This document shows, piece by piece, positions 43,733 to 53,501 of a stretch of DNA of 64,000 nucleotides. The DNA lies in contig CM043969.1 in the NCBI GenBank assembly GCA_014529385.2, positions 75,560,676 to 75,624,675 on the forward strand, given 5' to 3'. The notes beneath the pieces were generated by a model. That model saw nothing but the letters and a program-made list of their open reading frames with translations. It did no database searches and was not told the origin of the DNA. This DNA comes from Adiantum capillus-veneris. Its lineage: Eukaryota; Streptophyta; Polypodiopsida; Polypodiales; Pteridaceae. Numbering within the stretch: the stretch's first letter is position 1; every line of letters begins with the position of its first letter. Both the position numbers and the translations under genes were made by a program.

Positions 43733-45759
43733 TCATAATCTCTTTCTAATCTTGTGCGTGCAGTGATGTGGGGGTTGTTGGTTGAGGTTGAGGAGAGGTG
43801 GTGGCTTGGGGGTTTGGGGGCTCTCAAGCTTCTTCATGAGTAGGAGAGGTGTTGGGTGGGGGGTTTGGGGGCTCTGGAGCTGCTTCATGAGCAGGAGAGG
43901 TGCTAGGTGGGGGGTTTGAGGGTTCTGGCCAGTTGTTTCTTGAGGACGAGAGTTGGTGGGAGCTTGGGTTGGGGAGACATCTGTGGAGATATTGATATGT
44001 GCTTGTGTTGGTATGGCAGACAAGGGGTATCTTGTCGACGGAGGCCTAGGTGTGGGCCTTGGTGCTGGCGGGATAAAAGCATCACGTGCTCCGTCTGGAC
44101 GCATGGTCGCGCAATTGATCAAAATTTCAATCATTCTATTTCTAAACGAAGAATCATCGGCCTTTGAATAATCTGTCAAATTTCTTACCTGCGTTAAGAA
44201 CATCATGTTTATTAACATAGCTACTAACATATTAAGATACCAATCTGTAAACGAGTGTCAAATGCTTACACTTCTACGACTTCCATCAAGCATGACCCCT
44301 AACAAAATTTCTGCATTGATTAAGACCCTCCATCCACAAGAGTAGGCATCGTCCTGCTTAGGGACTTTGCAACTAATAATCGTAAGATTCTCATATATCT
44401 ACTCTTGCGTTAGAGCTTCAAGAGCAGACACAAGCTTCCGAACAGATCTACGCAAATACAATTAAATTTTATAAGCGACTTTTAACAAAATCTATGCGAT
44501 GTCGAACAAAATACAAAACCTCTTACCTACGTACTTCACCATGAAATCCATGGGATGAATTAGCAAGGTAGCATCGGTTTCGTTCAAGGTGTAAGAGAAC
44601 AAGACTCCAATGAGCGTTGTTACAAATAAACATATGCAAAACATATGTCATCACAACAAATTAGAGTTCAAGATAAAATAATTTTACTATTGAAAACATT
44701 GCGTACCCTTCATGATAAGCCAGAACAAAAAAAATTACCGTCTCCATGTTCACTAACTGGAACCAATCAACTACTTCCACTAAAGATGTATCCTCGGCCG
44801 TCAAAACGACCGAGAGGTTCGAGTCAAGGACGACGACATCATCTTGCATATTCCAAGGCAAATTTGAAACTACAAAACTGTAAAGAAATTCGTGTCATAT
44901 AAAATTGAATATATTAAAAGAATTTATTGTGAAAAAAGAATAGCACGCACCAAAGCAAGCAATTGATGATCGAGTCTGTGAGTTCCCTCGTCCGGTTCTG
45001 TAAAATTGCAATCTCGTGGGGGTGAAAATACAGAATGCGTCCCCACAGAGGAAGGCCAACATGAAAATAGGGAAACAACAATGACAAATCATCAGCGTTG
45101 GCGTCACTGATGGCATCTGCCATTTGTTCCTCCATCATCTCAAGGCGTAACTGCTCCAATCTGTCACTATCGTCTTCTGTTGTGTCCCGCTCGGTGTTGA
45201 GACGGGTGTTGTATCGATGCATTTTTGTAGACACTTCATGAACTTTGACCTTGTCAATAGGTGGTATTCTAAGAATATTGTCCATCTTTCGGTCTAAAAT
45301 ACCGGAAGGCGATATTGTTTTGTCATACCTAAACCTGAGAAGGCGAAGTGTGTTGATGTCTCGCGGCATCAATGTTGCTGTATGGGCGTGGGTCGAGAGA
45401 ATGTAGCTGTCCTGGAAAAGTTCTACAAAGAAATCCTCGGCGGCCTCGTGCAAGCACCCCATTGCACTTCGAGACCACCGGAAATTCAGGCTGTGTTGCT
45501 CGCAAATCTCGCGAACAACTTTCTGGAATGGCAGTTTAGGTATTGCCAATGAAATGTGCTTTTGGAGCTTACGAAGTTCGAGTAGAACGCTCCTATTCTG
45601 CTCGTATCTTCTTCTTCGCATTGTTGCTCGTACCTGCGGCATAGTCTTGCCCGGAATCACCTGCGATGTTGACGGTTGCACTGCACACGGGCTAGCCTGG
45701 CCCTGCGGACCAGACTGGCCATGATAAACCTTCCTTGCTGCTTGCTTTGTGCGGGCCAT
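43733..45759 (-). pseudogene. histone H3-like / Ulp1-like protease fusion gene
   Basis: Minus-strand gene, five exons by eye: 45759-44951, 44877-44739, 44633-44527, 44447-44270, 44188-43733. Splice phases agree at every junction, about 562 codons. Residues 1-10, MARTKQAARK, match the H3 tail (Lys4 and Lys9 kept, Thr6 and Ser10 replaced). The histone fold is at residues 58-145: LRKLQK, PKLPFQKVVREI, SAMGCLHEAAEDFFVELFQD, MPRDI, with canonical H3 loop lengths. Exons 3-4 carry Ulp1/C48 protease marks: catalytic His in NNAHWSL, Cys in YSCGW with Gln six residues before it; the expected Asp appears as Asn. Exon 5 is Pro-rich with tandem repeats. Exon 4 has a stop (44401-44399) and the exon 3 acceptor reads AT instead of AG, so this copy is probably dead. 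Confidence 0.8.
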
Positions 45760-45855
45760 GACCTGAACGAGAAGAATGCAAGGAAATATGGAAATCTGGA
45801 TGTGGGTAAAAAAGCAAAGTGACTAGAGACACTTCGGAAAAAACAATGAGAAAAA

Positions 45856-45877
45856 AGGAGGGGGGGGGGGGGGGGGT
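45856..45877. repeat. poly-G run
   Basis: About 20 G in the presumed 5' region of the H3-like gene. Its length may be unreliable. Confidence 0.8.
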
Positions 45878-45929
45878 GTTTATATTAGCGGAACAAGTAT
45901 AATCACATCTTAATCATGAGAAGAGGCGG

Positions 45930-46790
45930 CTGCATTAATCATGACATTGCGAGGTATGACGAGAAGCGTGCGAGCATAATGATTATGCGCCACGTGGCAC
46001 ATCGAGACTCAATGCGATATTGGTGGTGCCGAAATTAGTGGCACTGCCTATTCGCGGTGTCGCACGACGAGAAAAGAAGCGCACCAACGAGTTGCCCTAG
46101 CAACAACGATATGTCGCGGCACAACGAGAGGAGGCGGACCCTGATGGTTCCGAATTGCAGTGTTCGCGTTGTGGCAAGACAAAATGTTGTCGCATCAAAA
46201 CGCGATAAGTAAGGTCCCGGTTAGTTTGACCACAAGTATCGCAATGTGGCACGACAAAAAGGCGTCGCGTCACAACACGATACGGGACGTTCCTGAGTAC
46301 TTTGGACTGGTCGTATCGCGTTATGATGCGACAACAAGCTGTCGTGCCAAAACGCGATAGCGGTGCTTTTGTGGAGCGGCGGCACCAATTTCGCGTTGTG
46401 GCGCGACCGTTCCATGGCGGCTGACACGTGGCATAATCATCACGGCGACTGCATGATGCACGGGTGGCGCGACAAAAAGGCGTCACGTCACAGCACGATA
46501 CGGGGCGTTCCTGAGTACTCTGAATTGGCCGTATCGCGTTATGACGCGCCAACAAGCTGTCGCGCCAAAAGGCGATAGCGGTGCTTTTGTGGAGTGGCGG
46601 CACCAGTTTCGCGTTGTGGCACGACCGTTCCACGACGGGTGACACGTGGCGTAATCATCATGGCGACTGCATGATACACGTCAATCGATGTTATCAATGT
46701 CCTCGGGGGTCCTATAAATATGACTTGCTCCCCCATTTGCCCTTTGTTTGGATGTTGTGCTCTCTCGTCTATCTTCGCTTTTGAATTTCC
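45930..46790. promoter_or_regulatory. CG-rich intergenic region with 218-bp tandem repeat
   Basis: Lies between the divergent starts of the H3-like gene (minus) and unknown gene 2 (plus). Two units of 218 bp (about 46245-46462 and 46463-46680) share gacaaaaaggcgtc, cgatacggg, gcgttcctgagtact, gcgatagcggtgcttttg and cgcgttgtggc. CpG and short complementary words (ttgtggcgcgac / gtcgcgcca) are dense, unlike the rest of the window. cctataaatatgac at 46708-46721 is a TATA-like box in front of gene 2. Probably a shared promoter; inferred from position. Confidence 0.55.
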
Positions 46791-46793
46791 GTT

Positions 46794-47569
46794 ATGGACC
46801 CCTTCAATGTTGAAGCACAGGAGAAAGTGCCTTACTCTCAGGATGCCCCCCAAGACAAACTATCTCTTTTCTATACCGCATTGGGCTTCAGCAGCGCGAG
46901 ACAAAGATCAGGCCGATGTTCAATCCATATTTTTCTTTGCATGAGTAGATTGTCTCCGCGCAACATTACCTATCAGGTTTTGAGCAGACCTACCAGCAAC
47001 AAACGTTCGGTGGCACTATCGAGATACAAGGAGTTCGTTTTGTTCACATGAATATTAATTCGGACTCCTCCAAGAAACACATATTTTCTAGGAGTTGCCT
47101 TAAGCTGCCAGTGCACTTGCGGATAACAGACTACAAGTGTACACTTCATAACCGCAAGTGTCGAGTGGCTGAATATTATGTAGGTTTTATTTTATATTTG
47201 CATTTAATTTTGGATGAGCATATTGATGCTGCAGAGGCCTCGCTAGAGGATCAGACTGGGGAGGGTCAAGAGCCCAAGTCTCGGGGAAGCCTTGCCTTGC
47301 AGGTTTCAGAGGGAGTCCAGCTTCAGGAGGGTGCTTTGCCTACTAGTGTTCTACCTACCATACCTATTGGTGATTTGCAGTATGTCATGCTTAACGACAT
47401 TATGGAGCTTTTTGACCTTCGAGAGGACTATTGCCTTGCCATTGTGGCACAGAATCTCGAAGAGGATGATGCTATCATTGACCCTGAGCACGACAAGTAT
47501 TATGTTATAGATGCCCATGTAAATGACGGTGAGTTCGTTGACCCCACAAGTGCACTTGTGATGATTTAC
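46794..47569 (+). pseudogene. unknown gene 2 of element T, 5' part, cut by element D
   Basis: I do not recognise the product. The ATG at 46794 (MDPFNVEAQEKVPYSQDAPQ) follows a TATA-like box by about 80 bp. After a frame change or missed intron the reading continues from about 46915, with a stop at about 46953, as TFGGTIEIQGVRFVHMNINS, then FSRSCLKLPVHLRITDYKC, and an acidic region (GDLQYVMLNDIMELFDLRED, VIDAHVNDGEFVDPTSALVM). It is cut at tttac by element D; joining across the insertion keeps the reading frame into 58235, which shows that this is one gene. Confidence 0.6.
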
Positions 47570-48220
47570 TGTAAGGTCTCTGACCCCGATCAAAAGGAAC
47601 ACCCTTGTACCATGAAATAATCATAATAGAATAAGTTACTATTTTTAGCAGTTTTCCATATTCTGTCAGTGCCATGATGTTTAGAATGTTATAAAGCTTC
47701 AAAATGTGAATCAAAATAATTTTTGTGAAAAAATTCTAAAAATAGTAAGTTTTTGGTCACCCGACCCGTCCAGTTTTGATCGTCTCGAAAAACTGCACCC
47801 GTACCCCAAATTTGAGAAAAATGCATTTTTGGACCCCGGGAGCTGCTAAATATGGCAGGTATTTGGGCCAGTACGCCTTAGTTAGAGCTTCGTATTGCAA
47901 TTTACAGCATCAAAATCCGATTCGTATGACCCGTTTTAGCCTAAAACCAATTTTTCACAAAATTGTCCGGGAGGCACCGGGGGCCCGAGGCTGTGTGGGA
48001 ACAGGTCCCAGCCCACTCCAGACCTGCTTTAGTAGCTAGGGGGCGCCCTCTTGCTTTGTGGGAGTCTTGGGAAAGCTGCCAAGCCTGCAACTGAGTCTCA
48101 GAACCAGTTAACCAAGCCCACCTGACACTTGGTGGGCAGAGAACTGGACCTGCCATGCTTAACTGGAGAAGCTCCCAGATGCATTTAGCAACCCAGATCG
48201 ATTTTCAGCCTGTAGGAGCC

Positions 48221-48228
48221 TATTTAAA
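48221..48228 (+). promoter_or_regulatory. TATA-like box of element D LTR
   Basis: tatttaaa followed by agacctgcacac, conserved in the 3' LTR at about 56126. Confidence 0.5.
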
Positions 48229-49127
48229 GACCTGCACACACACACACACAAACACACACACTTATGATCACACACACACACACAGTGCATACACACACAC
48301 CCACATACATTGGGGAGGTGCTGCCGAATCACACACCTATTGAAGACGAAGCTAGGAGGGAGGTGCTGCCGAAATTTCATCTCAAGAAGCTCGATTAGAT
48401 CAGAAAATCGAGAAGATTACCAGCTCTTAATCACGATAACGACAGTTTAATTAATGCCATCTGAAAATCCCTTTCTCTACCATCAAAATTTCTCGTACAT
48501 TATGCCTATTCCTAGCCGAAAATCTCTATGACTACTCTCTAAATTCTCCTTATTCATACTCTATTATGTAATCATCATTCCATAGCTGAATTATCAGCCA
48601 TTCTTCACTCTCGATTAATGATTAGAGCATAATTATCAGAATCTTCTCTCTCTAGATAGCATAGTAATTAATCGGTAAGCTAGTATTTGTGCAGATTGAA
48701 GAGAATCACTATTGTAATCACTCATTAACATTGTAGCTTAATTGAATTCATTTCTCTTATGCATTAAGACGTAATTAAGGAGAAATTAATCCGTCAATAA
48801 GTCTCTAAGAATTGGTTTTTCCTCACACATATGCATAGGGTAAATCTGCATCATCTAATTGCTAGGAAATAGTTTAATCATACTTAATCCAATTCTCTGG
48901 TAATTCCAATAGTGAAATCCTAATTATTCTTGATCATGTAAGCCGAATAATTATCTTAGAGCCGGTTCCCATAGGATTATGTGCCATCCTTAATGATTAC
49001 TTTATGAAAGAAATCTAGACTCTCATATAGGAGGGATTAATTGATTTCACTAATCTACCCATTGGACTGTTATGATGCTTATGAACCTTCGCTCTTTCTC
49101 CAAGCTAATCATTTAAAGTAGTGAGAA

Positions 49128-49268
49128 ATGGCCCCGGTTAAGAGGACGCGCTTCGGTGGTGCCCATGATCGCGAGGCAGGAACGAGCAATGTCGACGGGA
49201 AGGGGAAGGCTCCCATGGAGGAACAAATACCGGCCATCTCACGGGCCATCGATGAAGAAGTGGAAGAG
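49128..49268 (+). other. short ORF in the LTR of D with splice-like end
   Basis: ATG followed by 47 sense codons (MAPVKRTRFGGAHDREAGTS, then PMEEQIPAISRAIDEEVEE), ending at gaagag|gtagatc, a possible splice donor. A possible acceptor, tttgcaatag, lies at 49440, with the open stretch ERTSARKNLARHVHFISNVE after it. Both are kept in the 3' LTR (57012 onward). It could be the first exon of a spliced leader protein. Confidence 0.4.
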
Positions 49269-50349
49269 GTAGATCATATTTTTTATTCAAGTTGTTTAAA
49301 TTAACATTGCATACGCTGTTAGGAATGCTCATATCCCCAAACATGTTGGAGAAATCCGACGGAAACCTCGGCATTGAAATCATTGTACATTAAGTTCTAA
49401 AGTAGGAAGGTAATGTTTGATGGATATATTGTTTGCAATAGGAAAGAACGTCTGCTAGAAAAAATTTAGCTCGGCATGTTCATTTTATTTCCAATGTTGA
49501 ATCAGTCCTGACCCCCTTACTGATCACAGGGGGCAGAGTTCCTCGTTAAGGGCTCTTGAATCCACGACTTGCTTTCTATGCGGTGGATACCCACGACTTG
49601 CTTTCTATGCGGTGGGAACCCACGTCTTGTTTTCTATGCGGTGGGAGTGTCCATGACGTGCTTTCTATGCGGTGGACATACCTAGTTGTATGGGCAGCTA
49701 GGCGACAACGGGAGGAGTGAACTCTCGCTGGAGGGGGGTTGTTGTACCTCCAGAACATTGGAACTTTTATGAATAAGTTTGAGTAGAATTTTTACTAGAA
49801 TTCTGTCTTGGTGTTGTTTGCAATACTGGTTGAAGGGCTGTTTTAACGAACCATGTGATTCGGAATTAAACAAGGAATATCTATGTTGAACAACCTTTGT
49901 GGTAGTAATTAGGTCACACGAGGAAGTGTGAGTGTGGGGGTGGAAAGTGGGGGCTTGGCTCGGGTTGCCAATGCCTACGAGATGGGTGGTCCCGATTGGT
50001 CGGGAACTCTCTGTCCCCATAGTGCTTACTCGATATTGGTATTACTCATTGCCCCTAGAGCGGCGAATCCTCGAGAGTACGTGCCTCTGAAACATGGGGA
50101 AAAAGGCACTCGGGGTTTCTCTCCTCTTGGAAGGTGGGTCTTAGGATCGCTAGATAGTTAAGTACGCTTCCCCTGCGAGGTGGAGCTAGATCTCGTTGCT
50201 AGTAGGCTCGAACTCGACTCACTTTGTGATGAGAGATCGTCTGCTAGTTGAACCCTGAACCATTTTTTTTGCTTCCGCTATAGATCTAGTGGCCACCAGG
50301 TTTACCATCAGATCCGTTGTTTGATACGACGGGGTGGGGACCTCACACC

Positions 50350-50362
50350 TGGTATCAGAGCC
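50350..50362 (+). other. primer-binding site (initiator tRNA-Met), element D
   Basis: tggtatcagagcc two bases after the 5' LTR. A second similar word, tggtatcaagaa, lies at about 51155, just before gag. Confidence 0.85.
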
Positions 50363-50460
50363 TAGGTTAGACGAGGAAATAAATTCGTATTGTTTGAACA
50401 TTTAAAAGGAACTGAAAGTATATAGGTAGCTGATCCAAATTCCTTGCATTGGTGTTGCAG

Positions 50461-50963
50461 GAAGACCCGTGCTCGAATATCGGAAGTTCCAAGTGTTTGA
50501 GCTTATTTATGAGCAAGCTCGAAGATCCCCAGTTTACCAGTTCAGGCGAGATGTCATGGAGATACTGTTGAAGGCTTATACGCCACACTCCACTCGCATT
50601 GATAAAGGATGGGAACTTGATTGGACATTTCCAGGAGGGGTTTACTACATCAACGCTCGGAAGCTAGGATGCCTGGCTACCGACTTGAAGAAGATACGTT
50701 GGGGAGAAGAGCTGAGAGTAATAGAGATATTCTACTTGGTGCCTACACGATTGGACCAGACTATTTCAGACAACTCCAATCTAACCATCAACGACTGGAT
50801 CTTGGAGAAGGTCACAAATGTGGTCCCAGCAAACCGAGTCAAAACCTTTGGATTACTGAAAGCAGAACTCCGGCCCGATATCTTAGTTTATTATCCACTC
50901 AAGAATGAGTATAGAAACTATTACACGAATGAAGTAGTGCATCATGTCAATACCAACTCCTAG
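50461..50963 (+). CDS. extra ORF upstream of gag in element D, unknown
   Basis: An open frame of about 165 codons between the primer site and gag, where plant chromoviruses usually have only leader. It has no ATG at its start and begins right after a splice-acceptor-like ggtgttgcag (50451-50460), so it may be a downstream exon. Visible features: FELIYEQARRSPVYQFRRDV, GWELDWTFPGGVYYINARKL, LKKIRWGEELRVIEIFYLVP, NDWILEKVTNVVPANRVKTF. No known domain recognised. Possibly captured host sequence or an accessory gene. Confidence 0.6.
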
Positions 50964-51183
50964 ACATATGTTATACACAATCCATAAAGCCATGTAATAA
51001 GTTGATCATCAGTTATCCAGAAATCCTTGAGGGGTTTCGGTTGTAATAAACTTTCATCAATAAAGTGCTTTTTGTCTCTGAATCTCTGTCTCTTGATAAA
51101 GTGGAATTTTGAATTTTATTAAAATTTCGTGTCTATTTTGAAATTCAAGTAGTGGTATCAAGAAGTTCATATAACCCATGTAG

Positions 51184-52527
51184 GTACCGCCTGTTGCTCT
51201 GTACTCAGCAGCGCAAGAGAAGAAGCTCCTCCTTAAGCAAGCCCAACCTCCGATCTTTAAGGGTGAGGGGGCAAATGTGGAGAGAGATGCGGAAGTGTGG
51301 ATGGAAGCCATGGACGACTACTTTGAAGCTGCAGGAACCCAACCCGTAAATCAGACCATGCTTGCGATGTTCCGCTTGACTGGCGATGCCAAGATATGGT
51401 GGAAGCAACATTGCAGGGACATGGATATTAAGGGATCTTCCCAGTCTTGGGAAGACATCAAAGCTGCGATAATGCGGCGATATTTACCGCCAGCCTATAG
51501 AACCTTGAGGATGAATGAATTCTTCTCACTTCGGCAACTGAGTTCATCTGTCGAAGAATACTATGCAAAGTTTGTCACTCTTCGGAGATATGCTCCTAAG
51601 ATGACCTTGGAACAACAGGTGGCAAGGTTCTGCCAAGGATTAATCGATCCCTTGAATACTCGGTTGGAAGCTCTCAGACCAACAACTCTACAGGATGCCT
51701 TGTTGAGGGCCAAACCTCTAGCTCTCGAAGTACAAAAAGCTAATCAGAACAAGAGGAATCATTGGTCAAAGAGGGCAAGGACAACTGCTTGGGATAACAG
51801 ACCAGCCAACCAAGTATATAACCAGCGCCCTATTGTGGCTACCACCACAACCATGGAGTTCCCTGATGTCCGATGCTATGGTTGCGGCGAACATGGACAT
51901 TACAGATCCAATTGCCCCAGGAACATTCAAGCAACCAATGCCAATGCCATACCCTTGAATACCCGTGGGTGTGGCCAAGCTAATGGAAGAGAAGGACGTG
52001 GAAGGATGAACAGGGGGCGTGGGCGTGGAGCTGCCGCCAGAGTGAATGCCGCAGTGGTACAACCAACTGTGGGTGATGAAGCAGTGGAGAGAGCAACCCT
52101 ACATGCTTCAATTGACAATCCAAATGGTTGCGAGCAATACGCAGTCATTCATACGCCAGGATCTCTCAGAGGTGAACAAGTTAACTTCCTTATAGATTGT
52201 GGAAGTACTCTTTCATTTCTTTCACCCAGATGCATGAGAAAACTAAAGCTAGATAAGTATCCAACAAGCAAGCTAGCTGTTGAGTTAGCAAACGGCAAGG
52301 AGGTAATATCTCAACATTCTGCAAGCAAAATTGACTTTGATCTAGGGGGACACCCAACTTCTGCCCAATTTCAAACCTTACCCTTAGGATTCTTTGATGG
52401 GATACTAGGGATGGACTGGCTAAAGCAAAATAGGACCCACATACATTGTGCACAAGGGAATTTTACCTTTACAAATAACTTGGGTAATGAAGCCTTAATT
52501 AATCTAGGGGGAAAATGGGAGACCTAA
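51184..52527 (+). CDS. gag and protease of element D
   Basis: Open from the stop at 51181; no ATG precedes the conserved part, so the true start is lost. Gag: [77 protein letters not shown]. Zinc knuckle [14 protein letters not shown] at about 51873 (CCHC). Gly/Arg-rich linker at about 51960-52040. Protease: [19 protein letters not shown] at about 52182, where D-S-G reads [14 protein letters not shown] at about 52393 is the hydrophobic-G motif. Ends at a stop at 52525; pol is in another frame. Confidence 0.85.
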   Translation, partial: VPPVALYSAAQEKKLLLKQAQPPIFKGEGANVERDAEVWMEAMDDYFEAAGTQPVNQTMLAMFRLTGDAKIWWKQHCRDMDIKGSSQSWEDIKAAIMRRYLPPAYRTLRMNEFFSLRQLSSSVEEYYAKFVTLRRYAPKMTLEQQVARFCQGLIDPLNTRLEALRPTTLQDALLRAKPLALEVQKANQNKRNHWSKRARTTAWDNRPANQVYNQRPIVATTTTMEFPDVRCYGCGEHGHYRSNCPRNIQATNANAIPLNTRGCGQANGREGRGRMNRGRGRGAAARVNAAVVQPTVGDEAVERATLHASIDNPNGCEQYAVIHTPGSLRGEQVNFLIDCGSTLSFLSPRCMRKLKLDKYPTSKLAVELANGKEVISQHSASKIDFDLGGHPTSAQFQTLPLGFFDGILGMDWLKQNRTHIHCAQGNFTFTNNLGNEALINLGGKWET

Positions 52528-52555
52528 GGCTACTCTAGTTAAGGCCAGCAGACTT

Positions 52556-53500
52556 TTGAAGGGACTAAGGAAGGGTCAGCAAATATATGCAGTTAAACTC
52601 AACAAGGTGGACCAATCAGATGCCTCACTTCGACCAAACTGGTTGAGAGAGTATGATGATGTATTCCCCGAAGACCTTATGAATCTTCCACCACACAGAG
52701 AGGTAGATCATGAGATTGAAACTATCCCTGGGTGTGAACCTATCTCAAAAAGACCTTATAAAATGTCACTTCCGGAGGCCATCGAACTCAAAGAACAACT
52801 TAGGCAACTCATTGAGCAAGGATTCATTCGACCCAGTACTTCTCCTTGGGGTGATCCAGTTCTTTTCCAAAAGAAGAAGGATGGGACCTTAAGGCTATGC
52901 ATAGACTATCGTGGACTGAACCAGGTAACTATCAAGAATAAGTATCCAATTCCAAGGATTGACAAACTTTTGGACAGACTCCACGGCGCCAAAATATTTT
53001 TACAAAGATAGATCTAAGGTCAGGATATTACCAAATCAGGATCAAGGAATCAGATATTCCGAAGACAGCTTTCAATACTAGGTATGGGCACTACGAATTC
53101 ATGTAATGTCTTTTGGTCTAACAAATGCTCCTGCAAGCTTCAACCGACTTATGCAGGATATTTTCAGACCTTACCTCGATGATTTTGTCTTGGTTTTCTT
53201 TGATGACATTCTGATCTATTCCAAAGACGAGGCAGATCACGAAGAACATGTTCGCAAAGTACTTGATCTTCTTCGGAAACACCAACTTTACGCTAAGGAG
53301 AGAAGTGCACTTTTTGCTCACCAAAGGTCAACTATCTTGGATTTGTCATATCGGCTGAAGGGATTTCAGTGGACCCAGATAAGGTCAAAGAAATCGTTGA
53401 TTGGCCTCAACCATCCACTGTCAGTGAAGTACGAGGATTTCTTGGAATAACGGGATGGTACAGGATTTTTTGTCAAGGACTATGCACGTATTGTTGCACC
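52556..53500 (+). pseudogene. reverse transcriptase of element D, frameshifted
   Basis: [54 protein letters not shown] (52900), then a frame change near 53007; [20 protein letters not shown] (53106), the active-site strand [12 protein letters not shown] (53190, both Asp present), another change near 53330, then the connection [20 protein letters not shown] (53397). At least three frame changes prevent a full-length enzyme. Confidence 0.85.
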
Positions 53501-53501
53501 T

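Larger units (their letters stand above)
47570..50347 (+). repeat. 5' LTR of element D
   Basis: Contains a TATA-like box (tatttaaa, 48221-48228), CA tracts at about 48235-48300, a short ORF at 49128-49268, and four 30-bp minisatellite units (cttgctttctatgcggtgg) at about 49562-49677. Confidence 0.95.

Noticed and set aside
43733-45759. H3-like gene as a normal host histone gene
   Set aside because: It lies within the terminal repeats of T, has introns and a Ulp1-like C-terminus, carries a diverged tail and core, and has a stop and a mutated splice site. Ordinary plant H3 genes encode about 136 residues with almost invariant sequence.
45930-46690. Minus- and plus-strand frames in the CG-rich repeats (for example 46097-46645)
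   Set aside because: Low stop density from base composition; the repeated reading is a by-product of the 218-bp tandem units rather than a conserved protein.
47180-47236. 57-bp intron in unknown gene 2
   Set aside because: The GT and AG are present and the phase fits, but the segment is also an open 19 codons in frame and is shorter than most plant introns, so it cannot be decided from sequence.
48155-48380. His/Thr-rich open frames across the CA tracts of the D LTR
   Set aside because: Microsatellite translations.
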